A DNA stretch of 14,280 nt from an uncultured Mediterraneibacter sp. (GCA_934418295.1 CAKRWZ010000044.1:1-14280); one strand, 5' to 3'; shown: positions 7,810 through 14,280, counted from the first letter of the stretch. The notes: a model not told the origin generated them from the sequence alone. Translations and numbers: made by a program.

Positions 7810-8514
7810 CTACCACTCGATCTGATCCACTGACACAGGATGCTCGTTCAGCTCCATTTTTGAGACTCTCCCGTTTTTGATCTGGATCAGACGATCTGCC
7901 ATGGGTGCCAGAGCAGAATTATGAGTGATTACAATCACCGTCATGTTGCGCTCCCTGCAAGTATTCTGCAAAAGCTTCAATATAGCTTTTCCTGTGTTGT
8001 AATCCAATGCCCCCGTCGGCTCGTCACACAGCATCAGTTTCGGATTTTTCGCCAACGCCCTGGCAATCGATACCCTCTGCTGCTCCCCGCCGGAGAGCTG
8101 CGCCGGAAAATTGTCCTTTCTGTCGCCCAGCCCCACCTCTTCCAAAACCTCCAAAGCATCACGCGGATTTTTGCAGATCTGAAGCGCCAATTCCACGTTT
8201 TCCAAAGCTGTCAGATTCGGCACCAGATTATAGAACTGAAAAACGAATCCGATATCGTCCCGGCGATAGGCCGTCAGCTGCTTTCTGTTAAAGCCCGTCA
8301 CATCCTCGCCGTCCACCAGTACCTGACCTGTAGTCGCCGTATCCATTCCTCCGAGAATGTTCAGCACCGTCGTCTTTCCGGCTCCGCTTGGACCTACGAT
8401 CACTGCAAACTCTCCTCGACTGATGGCAAAATTGATTCCATCTGCGGCGTGGATCTCCACTTCTCCCATTTGATATATTTTTGTAACCTCTGTCAGCTTT
8501 ACAAACTCTTCCAT
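7810..8514 (-). CDS. ABC transporter ATP-binding protein (MacB/LolD type)
   Basis: Cytoplasmic ATPase that drives the adjacent FtsX-type permease. The 234-residue protein has Walker A GPSGAGKT (41-48), the Q-loop glutamine at about 93, signature LSGGEQQ (140-146), Walker B ending LMLCDE (160-165) and the H-loop histidine at about 198 (VITHN). The start ATG at 8514 is set by AGAGGA at correct spacing; an in-frame TTG at 8529 has no ribosome binding site. It ends 20 bp before the permease. The sequence class is the one paired with MacB, LolCDE or Bce-type FtsX permeases. It is the first gene of the four-gene transporter/two-component unit. Confidence 0.94.
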   Translation of the reverse strand: MEEFVKLTEVTKIYQMGEVEIHAADGINFAISRGEFAVIVGPSGAGKTTVLNILGGMDTATTGQVLVDGEDVTGFNRKQLTAYRRDDIGFVFQFYNLVPNLTALENVELALQICKNPRDALEVLEEVGLGDRKDNFPAQLSGGEQQRVSIARALAKNPKLMLCDEPTGALDYNTGKAILKLLQNTCRERNMTVIVITHNSALAPMADRLIQIKNGRVSKMELNEHPVSVDQIEW

Positions 8515-8565
8515 CTTTTTCCTCTTCAAAACTTTGATCCTATCGCTCTAAACTAGCATGTTCCT

Positions 8566-8593
8566 ATTATAATATAGCATATACTTTTGAAAA
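8566..8593 (-). promoter_or_regulatory. Candidate promoter of the ABC transporter/two-component operon
   Basis: On the minus strand a perfect TATAAT (8566-8571) is preceded at 16 bp by TTTTCA (8588-8593). A direct repeat (ATGCTA on the minus strand; 8554-8559 and 8575-8580, 21 bp apart) flanks the -10 box and could be a regulator site. The promoter is back to back with that of ssrA, with about 45 bp between the two -35 boxes. Confidence 0.5.
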
Positions 8594-8638
8594 ATCAGTG
8601 AATTTCTTTTCTTTTTTGTATTCCAAGACCCCTTTTCC

Positions 8639-8667
8639 TTGACTTTTTTTATATTATCGCATAGAAT
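8639..8667 (+). promoter_or_regulatory. ssrA promoter
   Basis: TTGACT (8639-8644) and TAGAAT (8662-8667) are separated by exactly 17 bp. Both boxes match consensus at 5 of 6 positions. The predicted start at about 8674 gives a short 5' leader that RNase P would remove to make the mature tmRNA end at 8688. Confidence 0.75.
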
Positions 8668-8687
8668 AATTTTGCATTTCATATCTT

Positions 8688-9025
8688 GGGCTTGTACTGG
8701 TTTCGACAGGGATCTCGAAAATGGAGAAGCTATCCGCAGGCGATGCGTCAAATCGCAACCTTAAAATTAAACGCAAACGAAAATTACGCGTTAGCAGCCT
8801 AATTGCTGCTTGTCAGCCTTAGAGCACTCACACTTTAAGAATCTGGCATCGACCTTGTGAGAAACGATGACGGCAAAGCTTTGAGCCGTCAGGCGTATCA
8901 TGAAGCTACTGAAGCTGTAAGGATGTCCGTTTCCGTGCAGCGGAGGAAATGAAAAAGAACTGACTATGATAGTAGAAGGACATGGGACAGGTTTCTGGAC
9001 GCGGGTTCGATTCCCGCCAGGTCCA
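8688..9025 (+). ncRNA. ssrA: Transfer-messenger RNA (tmRNA, 10Sa RNA)
   Basis: Ribosome-rescue RNA acting as both tRNA-Ala and short mRNA. The 5' end GGGCTTG (8688-8694) pairs with CAGGTCC (9018-9024) as a 7-bp acceptor stem. Its third pair is G8690 with U9022, the G3-U70 wobble read by alanyl-tRNA synthetase. The D-loop-like GGTTTCGACAGGG follows the 5' strand. The T arm is GCGGG-TTCGATT-CCCGC (9001-9017), and the discriminator base is A9025. The terminal CCA is not encoded and must be added. The tag frame begins at GCA 8773. The 338-nt one-piece form is of normal length. It works with SmpB (12151-12621) and RNase R (12623 onward). Confidence 0.97.
8773..8802 (+). other. tmRNA proteolysis-tag reading frame (ANENYALAA, stop)
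   Basis: The resume codon GCA (8773-8775) opens nine sense codons reading ANENYALAA, followed by TAA (8800-8802). With the alanine carried by tmRNA the tag is 10 residues. The C-terminal LAA is the ClpXP recognition signal. The stop codon sits in the 6-nt loop of a hairpin, GCAGC (8794-8798) with GCTGC (8805-8809), as in other tmRNAs. Confidence 0.92.
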
Positions 9026-9032
9026 TTTTTTT
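9001..9032 (+). terminator. Likely ssrA terminator (T arm plus T run)
   Basis: The GC-rich T arm and acceptor strand are followed directly by seven T residues (9026-9032). The folded 3' end of the tmRNA can thus serve as the terminator hairpin. No separate hairpin follows. Confidence 0.5.
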
Positions 9033-9040
9033 CTTAACTT

Positions 9041-9069
9041 TTTCCAAAAACTATGGAACATTTTATAAT
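9041..9069 (+). promoter_or_regulatory. Candidate promoter of the phospholipase-like gene
   Basis: TTTCCA (9041-9046) lies 17 bp before a perfect TATAAT (9064-9069). The predicted start near 9076 would place the following AT-rich dyad at the very beginning of the transcript. Confidence 0.45.
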
Positions 9070-9076
9070 TCTCTGC

Positions 9077-9108
9077 AATAATATAATTGTTCATACAATT
9101 TTATTATA
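9077..9108 (+). repeat. AT-rich inverted repeat before the phospholipase-like gene
   Basis: Arm AATAATATAATTG (9077-9089) and arm CAATTTTATTATA (9096-9108) pair at 11 of 13 positions around TTCATA. The repeat ends just before the GGGG ribosome binding site (9111-9114). It could be a DNA operator downstream of the promoter or an RNA hairpin that limits ribosome access. AT-rich sequence raises the chance of coincidence. Confidence 0.4.
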
Positions 9109-9123
9109 AAGGGGATATAAAAC

Positions 9124-9942
9124 ATGCCAACAACTTACACACATTACCGTTTCGGGAAAGAAGTGCTGTCTTGCCTTCCTTTCCCGATCCGCACGTCTAT
9201 AGAAAATCACCGGGAGCTTTATGACATCGGCCTGCACGGACCGGACATTCTGTTTTATTACAAGGCTCTCAGCAAAAATCACGTAAACCAGAGCGGCTTC
9301 CGTATGCACGATGAACCTGCTTCCAAATTTTTCCTGCAGGCCAGACAGCTTTTGGAGCATTGCCCGGATAAAACCGCCGGTCGCGTCTATCTCTACGGCT
9401 TTGTCTGCCATTTCGCACTGGACAGCATCTGCCATCCTTATGTAGAGAAAAGCATCCAGGTCAGCGGCATTTGCCACTGTGAGCTGGAATCGGAGCTGGA
9501 TCGCGCTTTCCTTTTGGAAGATAACCTCAATCCGGCCAAATATCAGACTTGTAACCTGGTTCAGCCCAGCGAAAAGAACGCAGAAGTGATTTCCACTTTC
9601 TTTGAAGGGATCACCTCCAAAGAAATCCTCGGCGCATTAAAGGGAATGGTACAAGACCTGAAGCTTTTGCATCCAAAGTCCCGTCTGATGAAGAACACCA
9701 TGCGCTCCATTTTGCATATCTTGAAGCTGCCGGACATTGAGGGCATGATCCTGCGTCCGGAAGCAAATCTAAACGCCGAAAAATACTGCAGCATCTTGAA
9801 AAAAATGTACGAAGAGGCGATCCCGGTCGCTTCCAGCCTGATCCAGCGTTATCAGGATGTCTTGCTCAACGGAGCCCAGCTGCCGGATCGTTTTGACCTG
9901 ACCTTCGGTGCCGGCAACCACTGGGAAGAACTGTTGCTGTAA
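9124..9942 (+). CDS. Zinc-dependent phospholipase C family protein (Zn_dep_PLPC), no signal peptide
   Basis: 272 residues resembling the zinc-dependent phospholipase C/S1-P1 nuclease fold. Potential zinc ligands are His7 (YTHYRFG), His38 and Asp41 (LHGPDILFY), His53, His62, His96 and Asp100 (FVCHFALDSICHPY), His104, His118 and Glu124, in the spacing typical of the family. Unlike the secreted Clostridium toxins, it lacks a signal peptide and a C-terminal membrane-binding domain, and it starts almost directly with the domain, so it is probably cytoplasmic. The substrate may not be a phospholipid; family members of this kind are common in Clostridia and largely uncharacterised. The ATG follows GGGG at about 9 nt. 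It lies 98 bp after ssrA and 149 bp before the MFS gene. Family assignment is from motif pattern; activity is inference. Confidence 0.8.
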   Translation: MPTTYTHYRFGKEVLSCLPFPIRTSIENHRELYDIGLHGPDILFYYKALSKNHVNQSGFRMHDEPASKFFLQARQLLEHCPDKTAGRVYLYGFVCHFALDSICHPYVEKSIQVSGICHCELESELDRAFLLEDNLNPAKYQTCNLVQPSEKNAEVISTFFEGITSKEILGALKGMVQDLKLLHPKSRLMKNTMRSILHILKLPDIEGMILRPEANLNAEKYCSILKKMYEEAIPVASSLIQRYQDVLLNGAQLPDRFDLTFGAGNHWEELLL

Positions 9943-10091
9943 ACCGGTTTTGCCGCGATTTTACTTTGATCGTATCTTGTTTTTACAAAAACGGTATATG
10001 GTCTATTTGTTACCGGGCATACGACGAAAAGATCCTGTAAATCTTTTTTAGTTGCCAAATACACAATAAACAAAAGAATGAGGGAAAATAC
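9943..10091 (+). other. Structured intergenic leader before the MFS transporter
   Basis: This 149-bp gap holds several pairing options. TCGTAT (9970-9975) pairs with ATACGA (10019-10024). Enclosed within it are a small GTTTT/AAAAC hairpin (9979-9992) and CGGTA with TACCG (9992-9996 and 10011-10015), making a possible three-way junction. ACCGGTTTTG (9943-9952) and CAAAAACGGT (9986-9995) offer a competing pairing. A hairpin with a T run follows. It may be only the 3' end of the upstream gene. No known riboswitch class is recognised and no convincing promoter is visible. Confidence 0.3.
10027..10049 (+). terminator. Possible weak intrinsic terminator
   Basis: AAAAGAT (10027-10033) and ATCTTTT (10041-10047) form a 7-bp AT-rich stem with a 7-nt loop, ending in a run of six T residues. 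It sits 85 nt after the phospholipase-like gene and 42 nt before the MFS gene. The stem is weak for a terminator. Confidence 0.4.
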
Positions 10092-11330
10092 ATGAATAAA
10101 AAACTGACACCACTGGAAAAGAAGTGGATTTTATACGATGTGGGAAATTCTGCTTTTACCATGCTGGCCACCACGATCCTGCCGATTTATTTCAACTATC
10201 TGGCAGAGTCTGCAAATGTCTCAGCCGTAAATTACATGGCTTTCTGGGGATATGCTGCTTCCATCTCTACCCTTTTGGTTGCACTTCTGGGGCCTACTCT
10301 CGGCAGCCTTGCAGACACACAGGGATACAAGAAAAAGCTGTTTACCGTCGTGTTATTGATCGGTGTGATCGGCTGCATCGTGCTGGGGATCACTTCATCC
10401 TGGATCATTTTTTTGGTTCTTTTCATCATTACCAAAACCGGTTATGCCACCAGCTTGATTTTTTATGATTCTATGCTGACTGACGTCACCACCGAAGATC
10501 GGATGGACCGGGTTTCTTCTTACGGCTATGCCTGGGGATATATCGGAAGCTGCATTCCTTTCGTCGCTTCCATCGGTGTCGTATTAGGGGCAGATTCATT
10601 AGGCCTGAGCATGTCCGCCGCTATGCTGATTGCCTTTGCCATCACCGCTCTTTGGTGGCTGGGAAACACTATTCCGCTGCTGAAAAGCTATCAGCAGAAA
10701 TATTATTCTTCGTCTGCAAAGAAAGGCGTGGTGCGCAGCAGTTTCAAGCGTCTTGGCGGCACTTTCCGCGAAATCGCCCACGACAAGAAAGTTTTATTCT
10801 TTCTGTTAGCCTTTTTCTTTTACATCGACGGCGTTTACACGATCATCGACATGGCCATTGCCTACGGACAGGCTCTGGGCCTGGACAGCACCGGACTTTT
10901 GCTGGCCCTTTTGGTAACGCAGCTGGTCGCATTCCCTTGCGCTTTGTTGTTTGGCCGTTTCTCCGACAAGTTCCGGCCATCCAAAATGCTCAGTATCTGT
11001 ATCATCGCATATTTCGGCATCGCGCTGTATGCGATCTGGCTGGATTCTCAGGTAAAATTCTGGACATTAGCCGTTTTGGTGGGTATGTTCCAGGGCACCA
11101 TCCAGGCGCTGTCTCGTTCCTATTTTGCCAAGATCATCCCGGCTGAAAAGTCCGGCGAATACTTCGGCATCCTGGACATCTGCGGCAAGGGCGCTGCTTT
11201 CTTCGGAACCTTCCTGGTCTCTTTTGTAAGCCAGATAACCGGCTTAGTCAATGCAGGTGTGGGAAGTCTTTCCCTGATGTTCCTGCTGGGATTTTTCTTC
11301 TTCCGCAAAGCCGTCAAACTGAATAAATAA
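10092..11330 (+). CDS. MFS transporter of the UMF1/Atg22-like family
   Basis: Inner-membrane permease of 412 residues with about 12 hydrophobic segments and a short central cytoplasmic loop (about 200-232). The N-terminal signature YDVGNSAF (15-22) is the hallmark of the UMF1/Atg22-like branch of the major facilitator superfamily. The loop GSLADTQGYKKK after TM2 and GRFSDKFRPSK in the second half are the paired MFS loop motifs. Eukaryotic Atg22 exports amino acids from vacuoles; substrates of the bacterial members are not established, so none is assigned. Start ATG has GAGGGA at good spacing. It ends 4 bp from the end of the convergent aroD. Confidence 0.88.
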   Translation: MNKKLTPLEKKWILYDVGNSAFTMLATTILPIYFNYLAESANVSAVNYMAFWGYAASISTLLVALLGPTLGSLADTQGYKKKLFTVVLLIGVIGCIVLGITSSWIIFLVLFIITKTGYATSLIFYDSMLTDVTTEDRMDRVSSYGYAWGYIGSCIPFVASIGVVLGADSLGLSMSAAMLIAFAITALWWLGNTIPLLKSYQQKYYSSSAKKGVVRSSFKRLGGTFREIAHDKKVLFFLLAFFFYIDGVYTIIDMAIAYGQALGLDSTGLLLALLVTQLVAFPCALLFGRFSDKFRPSKMLSICIIAYFGIALYAIWLDSQVKFWTLAVLVGMFQGTIQALSRSYFAKIIPAEKSGEYFGILDICGKGAAFFGTFLVSFVSQITGLVNAGVGSLSLMFLLGFFFFRKAVKLNK

Positions 11331-11334
11331 TTTT

Positions 11335-12102
11335 CTAAAGTCGAAGCAATTCTAATACTTCTTTCAGCCGCCCCGCTTCCGGTTGCCCGGGAGCAGAGGT
11401 CTTGCCTAATGCGCCAAAGGTCATGGCGGAACCTGTCAGTTCTCCGCTGATCCGGCTGAACGCTCCCATCCGTCCCATAGACATGGTCACGACGGGGATC
11501 GTCGTTTCGTCCGCGGCAGTCACTTGCTCTGTGGCGCAAAGAAGCTCCAACACATCTTTTGGTGTCTGCGGCATCACTGCGATCTTGCCTATGTCTGCCC
11601 CGATTTCCTGCATATGTCGCAGCCTTTTCCGGATTTCTTCCTCGTCAGGGGTTTTCGCGAAATCATGGTTGGATGCGATCACCTTTCCGCCGCAGGCATG
11701 AATCCTTCGGATCAATTCTTCTGCGATACCGTCTTGGAAGTATGCTTCCACATCGATGAGATCTGCCAGACCGGACTCTGCCGCCTTTTGATTTAAATTT
11801 TGATAAGCTTCCGCGCTGATCTCTCGTTCTCCGCCCTCTGCGGCAGAACGGAAGGTAAACAAAAGCGGAATTTCTCCCAAAATCTCCCTCAGCTGCTGCA
11901 ATACAGATTCCGCTTTTCCCCAGTCGTCTGTTTCTTCGTACCAGTCGGCTCTCCATTCTGCCAGATCGGCTGTACTTTGCGGTATTTTTCTTGCTTCCTG
12001 CAGGATTTCCTCTTCTGTTTTTCCGACGATGGGCACACAGATTTTCGGACGTCCTGTTCCGATCGTTATCTCTCTGATTTTCACAGTCTTCATCGTTCTC
12101 AT
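11335..12102 (-). CDS. aroD: 3-dehydroquinate dehydratase, type I
   Basis: Shikimate-pathway enzyme that dehydrates 3-dehydroquinate to 3-dehydroshikimate through a Schiff base. The 255-residue (beta/alpha)8 protein has Glu49 (EWRADW), catalytic base His146 (SNHDF) and Schiff-base Lys173 (GKIAVMP). The substrate-binding region includes Arg86 (TFRS), Arg216 and the GSAMTFG loop, so all key residues are present. The start is uncertain: the ATG at 12102 has AGGAG only 2 nt upstream, and an in-frame ATG at 12093 has the same site 11 nt away and gives the family-typical MKTVKI start. It follows smpB by 48 bp and is probably transcribed from the rnr-smpB operon. It is convergent with the MFS gene with only 4 bp between stops. 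No other aro gene is nearby. Confidence 0.95.
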   Translation of the reverse strand: MRTMKTVKIREITIGTGRPKICVPIVGKTEEEILQEARKIPQSTADLAEWRADWYEETDDWGKAESVLQQLREILGEIPLLFTFRSAAEGGEREISAEAYQNLNQKAAESGLADLIDVEAYFQDGIAEELIRRIHACGGKVIASNHDFAKTPDEEEIRKRLRHMQEIGADIGKIAVMPQTPKDVLELLCATEQVTAADETTIPVVTMSMGRMGAFSRISGELTGSAMTFGALGKTSAPGQPEAGRLKEVLELLRL

Positions 12103-12129
12103 TTCTCCTGTTCCCCGGCGATTTTTTAT

Positions 12130-12159
12130 AATCTATAAAAAGATCCTTTTTTAAAGATT
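12130..12159 (-). other. Hairpin overlapping the smpB stop codon
   Basis: A 30-nt imperfect inverted repeat has a 5-bp outer stem (AATCT/AGATT), one mismatch, a 6-bp A-T inner stem and a 6-nt loop. It begins within the last codons of smpB and covers its TAA. There is no T run after it, so it is not a standard terminator. It could be a processing or 3'-stabilising element between smpB and aroD, or chance in AT-rich sequence. Confidence 0.3.
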
Positions 12160-12621
12160 GTTGACTTTAAACTCTCTCTGGGCTTCCCTCTTCTGATCTT
12201 TTTTGGCAATGTCGTCCCGTTTGTCGTACAGCTTTTTACCTTTTGCAAGACCGATCTCTACCTTGACCAGACTGTCCTTAAAATATACTTTCAGAGGAAC
12301 TACCGTGTTTCCTTTTTCTTTCATCTTGCCAAAAATTTTGTTGATCTCTTTCTTGTGAAGAAGGAGTTTTCGCACCCGCAGCGGATCCTTGTTGAAAATG
12401 TTGCCTTTTTCATAGGGACTGATGTGCATCCCGTAAATAAACATTTCTCCGTTCTCGATCCGGATAAACGCTTCTTTGATGCTGCACGCTCCCTGCCGCA
12501 GGGATTTCACTTCCGTCCCGTGAAGCGCAATACCGGCCTCATAATTTTCCAAAATAAAATAGTCATGATACGCTTTTTTATTGTTGGCAATCAATTTACC
12601 ATCTGTTTTTGCCTTTGCCAT
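12151..12621 (-). CDS. smpB: SsrA-binding protein SmpB
   Basis: Small basic RNA-binding protein that binds the tRNA-like domain of tmRNA and mimics the missing anticodon arm in the stalled ribosome. The 156-residue protein has the conserved NKKAYHDYFI start of the OB-fold, GTEVKSLR (35-42), the FIYGMHI strand, and the GLAKGKKLYDKR segment (124-135) leading into a basic C-terminal tail (KKDQKREAQRE) that enters the mRNA channel. The ATG at 12621 is chosen because GGGGAGG lies just upstream; a longer in-frame reading from 12645 would overlap rnr and lacks support. Only 1 bp separates it from the rnr stop, so the two are translationally linked. Its partner RNA is encoded at 8688-9025. Confidence 0.97.
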   Translation of the reverse strand: MAKAKTDGKLIANNKKAYHDYFILENYEAGIALHGTEVKSLRQGACSIKEAFIRIENGEMFIYGMHISPYEKGNIFNKDPLRVRKLLLHKKEINKIFGKMKEKGNTVVPLKVYFKDSLVKVEIGLAKGKKLYDKRDDIAKKDQKREAQREFKVNNL

Positions 12622-12622
12622 T

Positions 12623-14280
12623 TTATGCCTCCCCGCAAAATTCAAAATCGACCGTATGCAGAAGCCGGTCTACGCTTAACACCTTTACCCGGACTGTCTG
12701 CCCCAGTTTATATCGTTTTCCGGTCCGTTCACCGGCCAGTTCATACCGATCGTCCAGATACCAATAATGATCGTCCTTCATGTTCATTACATGCACCAAC
12801 CCCTCCACGGTGTTGGGCAGCTCCACATAGGCCCCCCATTTGGTGATCCCGGAGATCACACCTTCGTACTCTTCTCCAATGTGTGCCAGCATATATTCTG
12901 CTTTTTTCAGCTTGATGGTCTCCCGCTCTGCCTCGTCGGCTCTTCGCTCCAGTTCACTGGCTTTTTGCGCCACACCCGGCAAAATTTCCGTATAATGGCG
13001 GATCTTCTCTTCTTTCATCCGCCCGCGCAGTGTATCTTTGATGATACGATGGATCTGCAAGTCCGGATACCTTCGGATAGGCGAAGTAAAATGGGTATAG
13101 TAACGGGCCGCCAGCCCGAAATGGCCGCTGTTTTCTGCCGTATAACCAGCCCGCTTCATCGACCGCAGGGCCAGGCGGCTGATCATCGCCTCCTGGGGCG
13201 TATCCTCCGCTTTTGCCAACAGCTTTTGTACTTCCTTGGGCCGGATCTCCTGGTTTCCTACATGGATATGAAAGCCGAAATTGTTGATAAACGTGCTCAG
13301 TCTTTTTATCTTGTCTTCGTCCGGCGCCTCGTGATTCCGGTACAGAAAAGGAAGCTCTCTCCAGTAAAATTCCTCTGCAACGGTTTCATTGGCGATCAGC
13401 ATAAAATCTTCGATCAGTTTCGTCGCCACATTCCGCTCATACGGCCGCAATTCCACCGGTTTTCCCGTTTCATCCAAAATCACTTTTGTTTCCGGAAAAT
13501 CAAAATCTATGGAACCTCTCTGGCGTCTCTTCTCCCTTAAAATTTTAGACAGTTCTGCCATCTGTTCAAACATCGGCACCAAATCTTTGTATTTTTCTCG
13601 TTCTTTTTCGTCATGGTCACGCAAGATCTTGGCCACACTGGTATAGGTCATGCGCTCATCCACACAGATCACAGTCTCTGCGATCTCATGGTCTGTCACT
13701 TCGCCCCGGCTGTTGATCGTCATGATACAGCTCAAGGCCAGACGGTCTTCTTTTGCATTCAACGAACAAATCCCGTTGGAAAGCCGCACCGGCAGCATTG
13801 GGATCACGCGGTCCGCCAGATAGACACTGGTGCCTCTCTTTAAGGCTTCCTGGTCCAACGCGCTGTGTTCCTGCACATAATTGGCCACATCTGCGATATG
13901 CACGCCCAGGCGGTAACCCTGTTCCAGGCGCTCCACCGACACTGCATCGTCCAGATCTTTTGCGTCTTCCCCGTCAATGGTGACCATCTGCACCCGGCGC
14001 AGATCTTTCCGGCCTGCACAATCTGCCTCGCTGATCTGCAGCGGGATCCTGTCTGCCTGACGCAGCACTTTTTCCGGAAATTCCATGGGCAGTCCGCAGT
14101 CTTTTGCGATGGACAGAATGTCTACCCCCGGCTCGTTGGAAAAGCCTAAGATTTCTGTGATCTTTCCCTCCGGCTTCTTCCCCGTCCCGCCGTAGGATGT
14201 CAGTTCTGCCACCACTTTCTGCCGGTTCTTCGCTCCGCCCGTACATTCCTTCGGAATAAAAACATCCTGCAGGATCCGCT
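12623..14280 (-). CDS. rnr: Ribonuclease R, 5'-truncated by the window edge
   Basis: Processive 3'-to-5' exoribonuclease that degrades structured RNA and, with SmpB-tmRNA, non-stop mRNA. The frame is open to the right edge; 551 C-terminal residues are visible. The first ones (DVFIPKE, then AKNRQKVV) match the second cold-shock domain. The N-terminal helix-turn-helix and first cold-shock domain, roughly 150-200 residues, lie outside the window. The RNB catalytic motif TIDGEDAKDLDD (about 13981-13946) holds the four metal-binding Asp residues, and the RNase II family signature SPIRRYPDLQIHR lies at about 13090-13050. The C-terminal S1 domain (last ~85 residues) has GVISGITKWGAYVEL. It lacks the long Lys-rich tail seen in some RNase R. 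It ends 1 bp before smpB. Confidence 0.96.
   Translation of the reverse strand, partial: RILQDVFIPKECTGGAKNRQKVVAELTSYGGTGKKPEGKITEILGFSNEPGVDILSIAKDCGLPMEFPEKVLRQADRIPLQISEADCAGRKDLRRVQMVTIDGEDAKDLDDAVSVERLEQGYRLGVHIADVANYVQEHSALDQEALKRGTSVYLADRVIPMLPVRLSNGICSLNAKEDRLALSCIMTINSRGEVTDHEIAETVICVDERMTYTSVAKILRDHDEKEREKYKDLVPMFEQMAELSKILREKRRQRGSIDFDFPETKVILDETGKPVELRPYERNVATKLIEDFMLIANETVAEEFYWRELPFLYRNHEAPDEDKIKRLSTFINNFGFHIHVGNQEIRPKEVQKLLAKAEDTPQEAMISRLALRSMKRAGYTAENSGHFGLAARYYTHFTSPIRRYPDLQIHRIIKDTLRGRMKEEKIRHYTEILPGVAQKASELERRADEAERETIKLKKAEYMLAHIGEEYEGVISGITKWGAYVELPNTVEGLVHVMNMKDDHYWYLDDRYELAGERTGKRYKLGQTVRVKVLSVDRLLHTVDFEFCGEA

Noticed and set aside
7790..7816. Upstream GTG start for the permease, overlapping the ATPase gene
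   Set aside because: No ribosome binding site precedes it, whereas the ATG at 7789 has GGGGGA at good spacing and begins the usual basic N-terminus.
8515..8529. TTG start adding five residues to the ABC ATPase
   Set aside because: The added codons are the ribosome binding site (AGAGGA) of the ATG at 8514.
8548..8751. A 67-codon minus-strand open frame between the ABC operon and ssrA
   Set aside because: It overlaps the ssrA promoter and 5' end of tmRNA and both divergent promoters, and shows no recognisable protein features.
8906..9094. A 62-codon minus-strand open frame containing WRESNPRP
   Set aside because: It is antisense to the 3' end of tmRNA; the peptide is the reverse complement of the conserved T-arm sequence, a well-known source of false gene calls.
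12767..13540. A 257-codon plus-strand open frame
   Set aside because: It is antisense to rnr, whose protein sequence is clearly conserved; the long frame reflects the codon bias of the real gene.

Overview
The window reads as a chromosomal segment of an anaerobic Firmicute of the Clostridia, most plausibly Lachnospiraceae. The signs are low-to-middling GC, strong GGAGG-type ribosome binding sites, a one-piece tmRNA whose tag ends in ALAA, OmpR-type two-component genes beside FtsX-type ABC permeases, and an rnr-smpB pair. The taxonomic placement is inference; no 16S or similar marker is present. Nearly all the sequence is ordinary vertical genome, and I see no insertion sequence, prophage, CRISPR array or tRNA gene.

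Left part (1-2374, all minus strand). A gene cut by the left edge begins with a short Cys/His-rich leader. It is preceded by a near-consensus promoter whose -10 and start region carry a SmtB/ArsR-type operator. Upstream of it lie a strong intrinsic terminator and the hisH-hisF-ung cluster: the two subunits of imidazole glycerol phosphate synthase, followed by uracil-DNA glycosylase. The rest of the histidine operon is not in the window.

Middle part (2379-8593, minus strand). This is a four-gene unit in the order ABC ATPase, giant FtsX-type permease, OmpR-family response regulator, sensor histidine kinase. The permease carries about 250 residues of predicted extracytoplasmic coiled coil folded as a hairpin. 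The layout suggests an envelope-stress or export system that regulates its own synthesis. The substrate cannot be read from the sequence.

Right part (8639-14280). The tmRNA gene ssrA (plus strand) has its own promoter, back to back with the ABC promoter. It is followed by a cytoplasmic-type zinc-dependent phospholipase C family protein and a UMF1/Atg22-like MFS transporter, both plus strand. Converging on these from the right is a minus-strand cluster: rnr (RNase R, cut by the right edge), smpB and aroD (type I 3-dehydroquinate dehydratase). ssrA, smpB and rnr make up the trans-translation ribosome-rescue machinery: tmRNA and SmpB free stalled ribosomes and RNase R degrades the non-stop mRNA. 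The familiar rnr-smpB-ssrA linkage is present but broken up, with three unrelated genes between smpB and ssrA and with ssrA on the opposite strand.

I do not see clear evidence of a wholly new system. The best leads are the metal-responsive leader gene at the left edge, the coiled-coil ABC/two-component module, and the structured non-coding stretches flanking the phospholipase-like gene.
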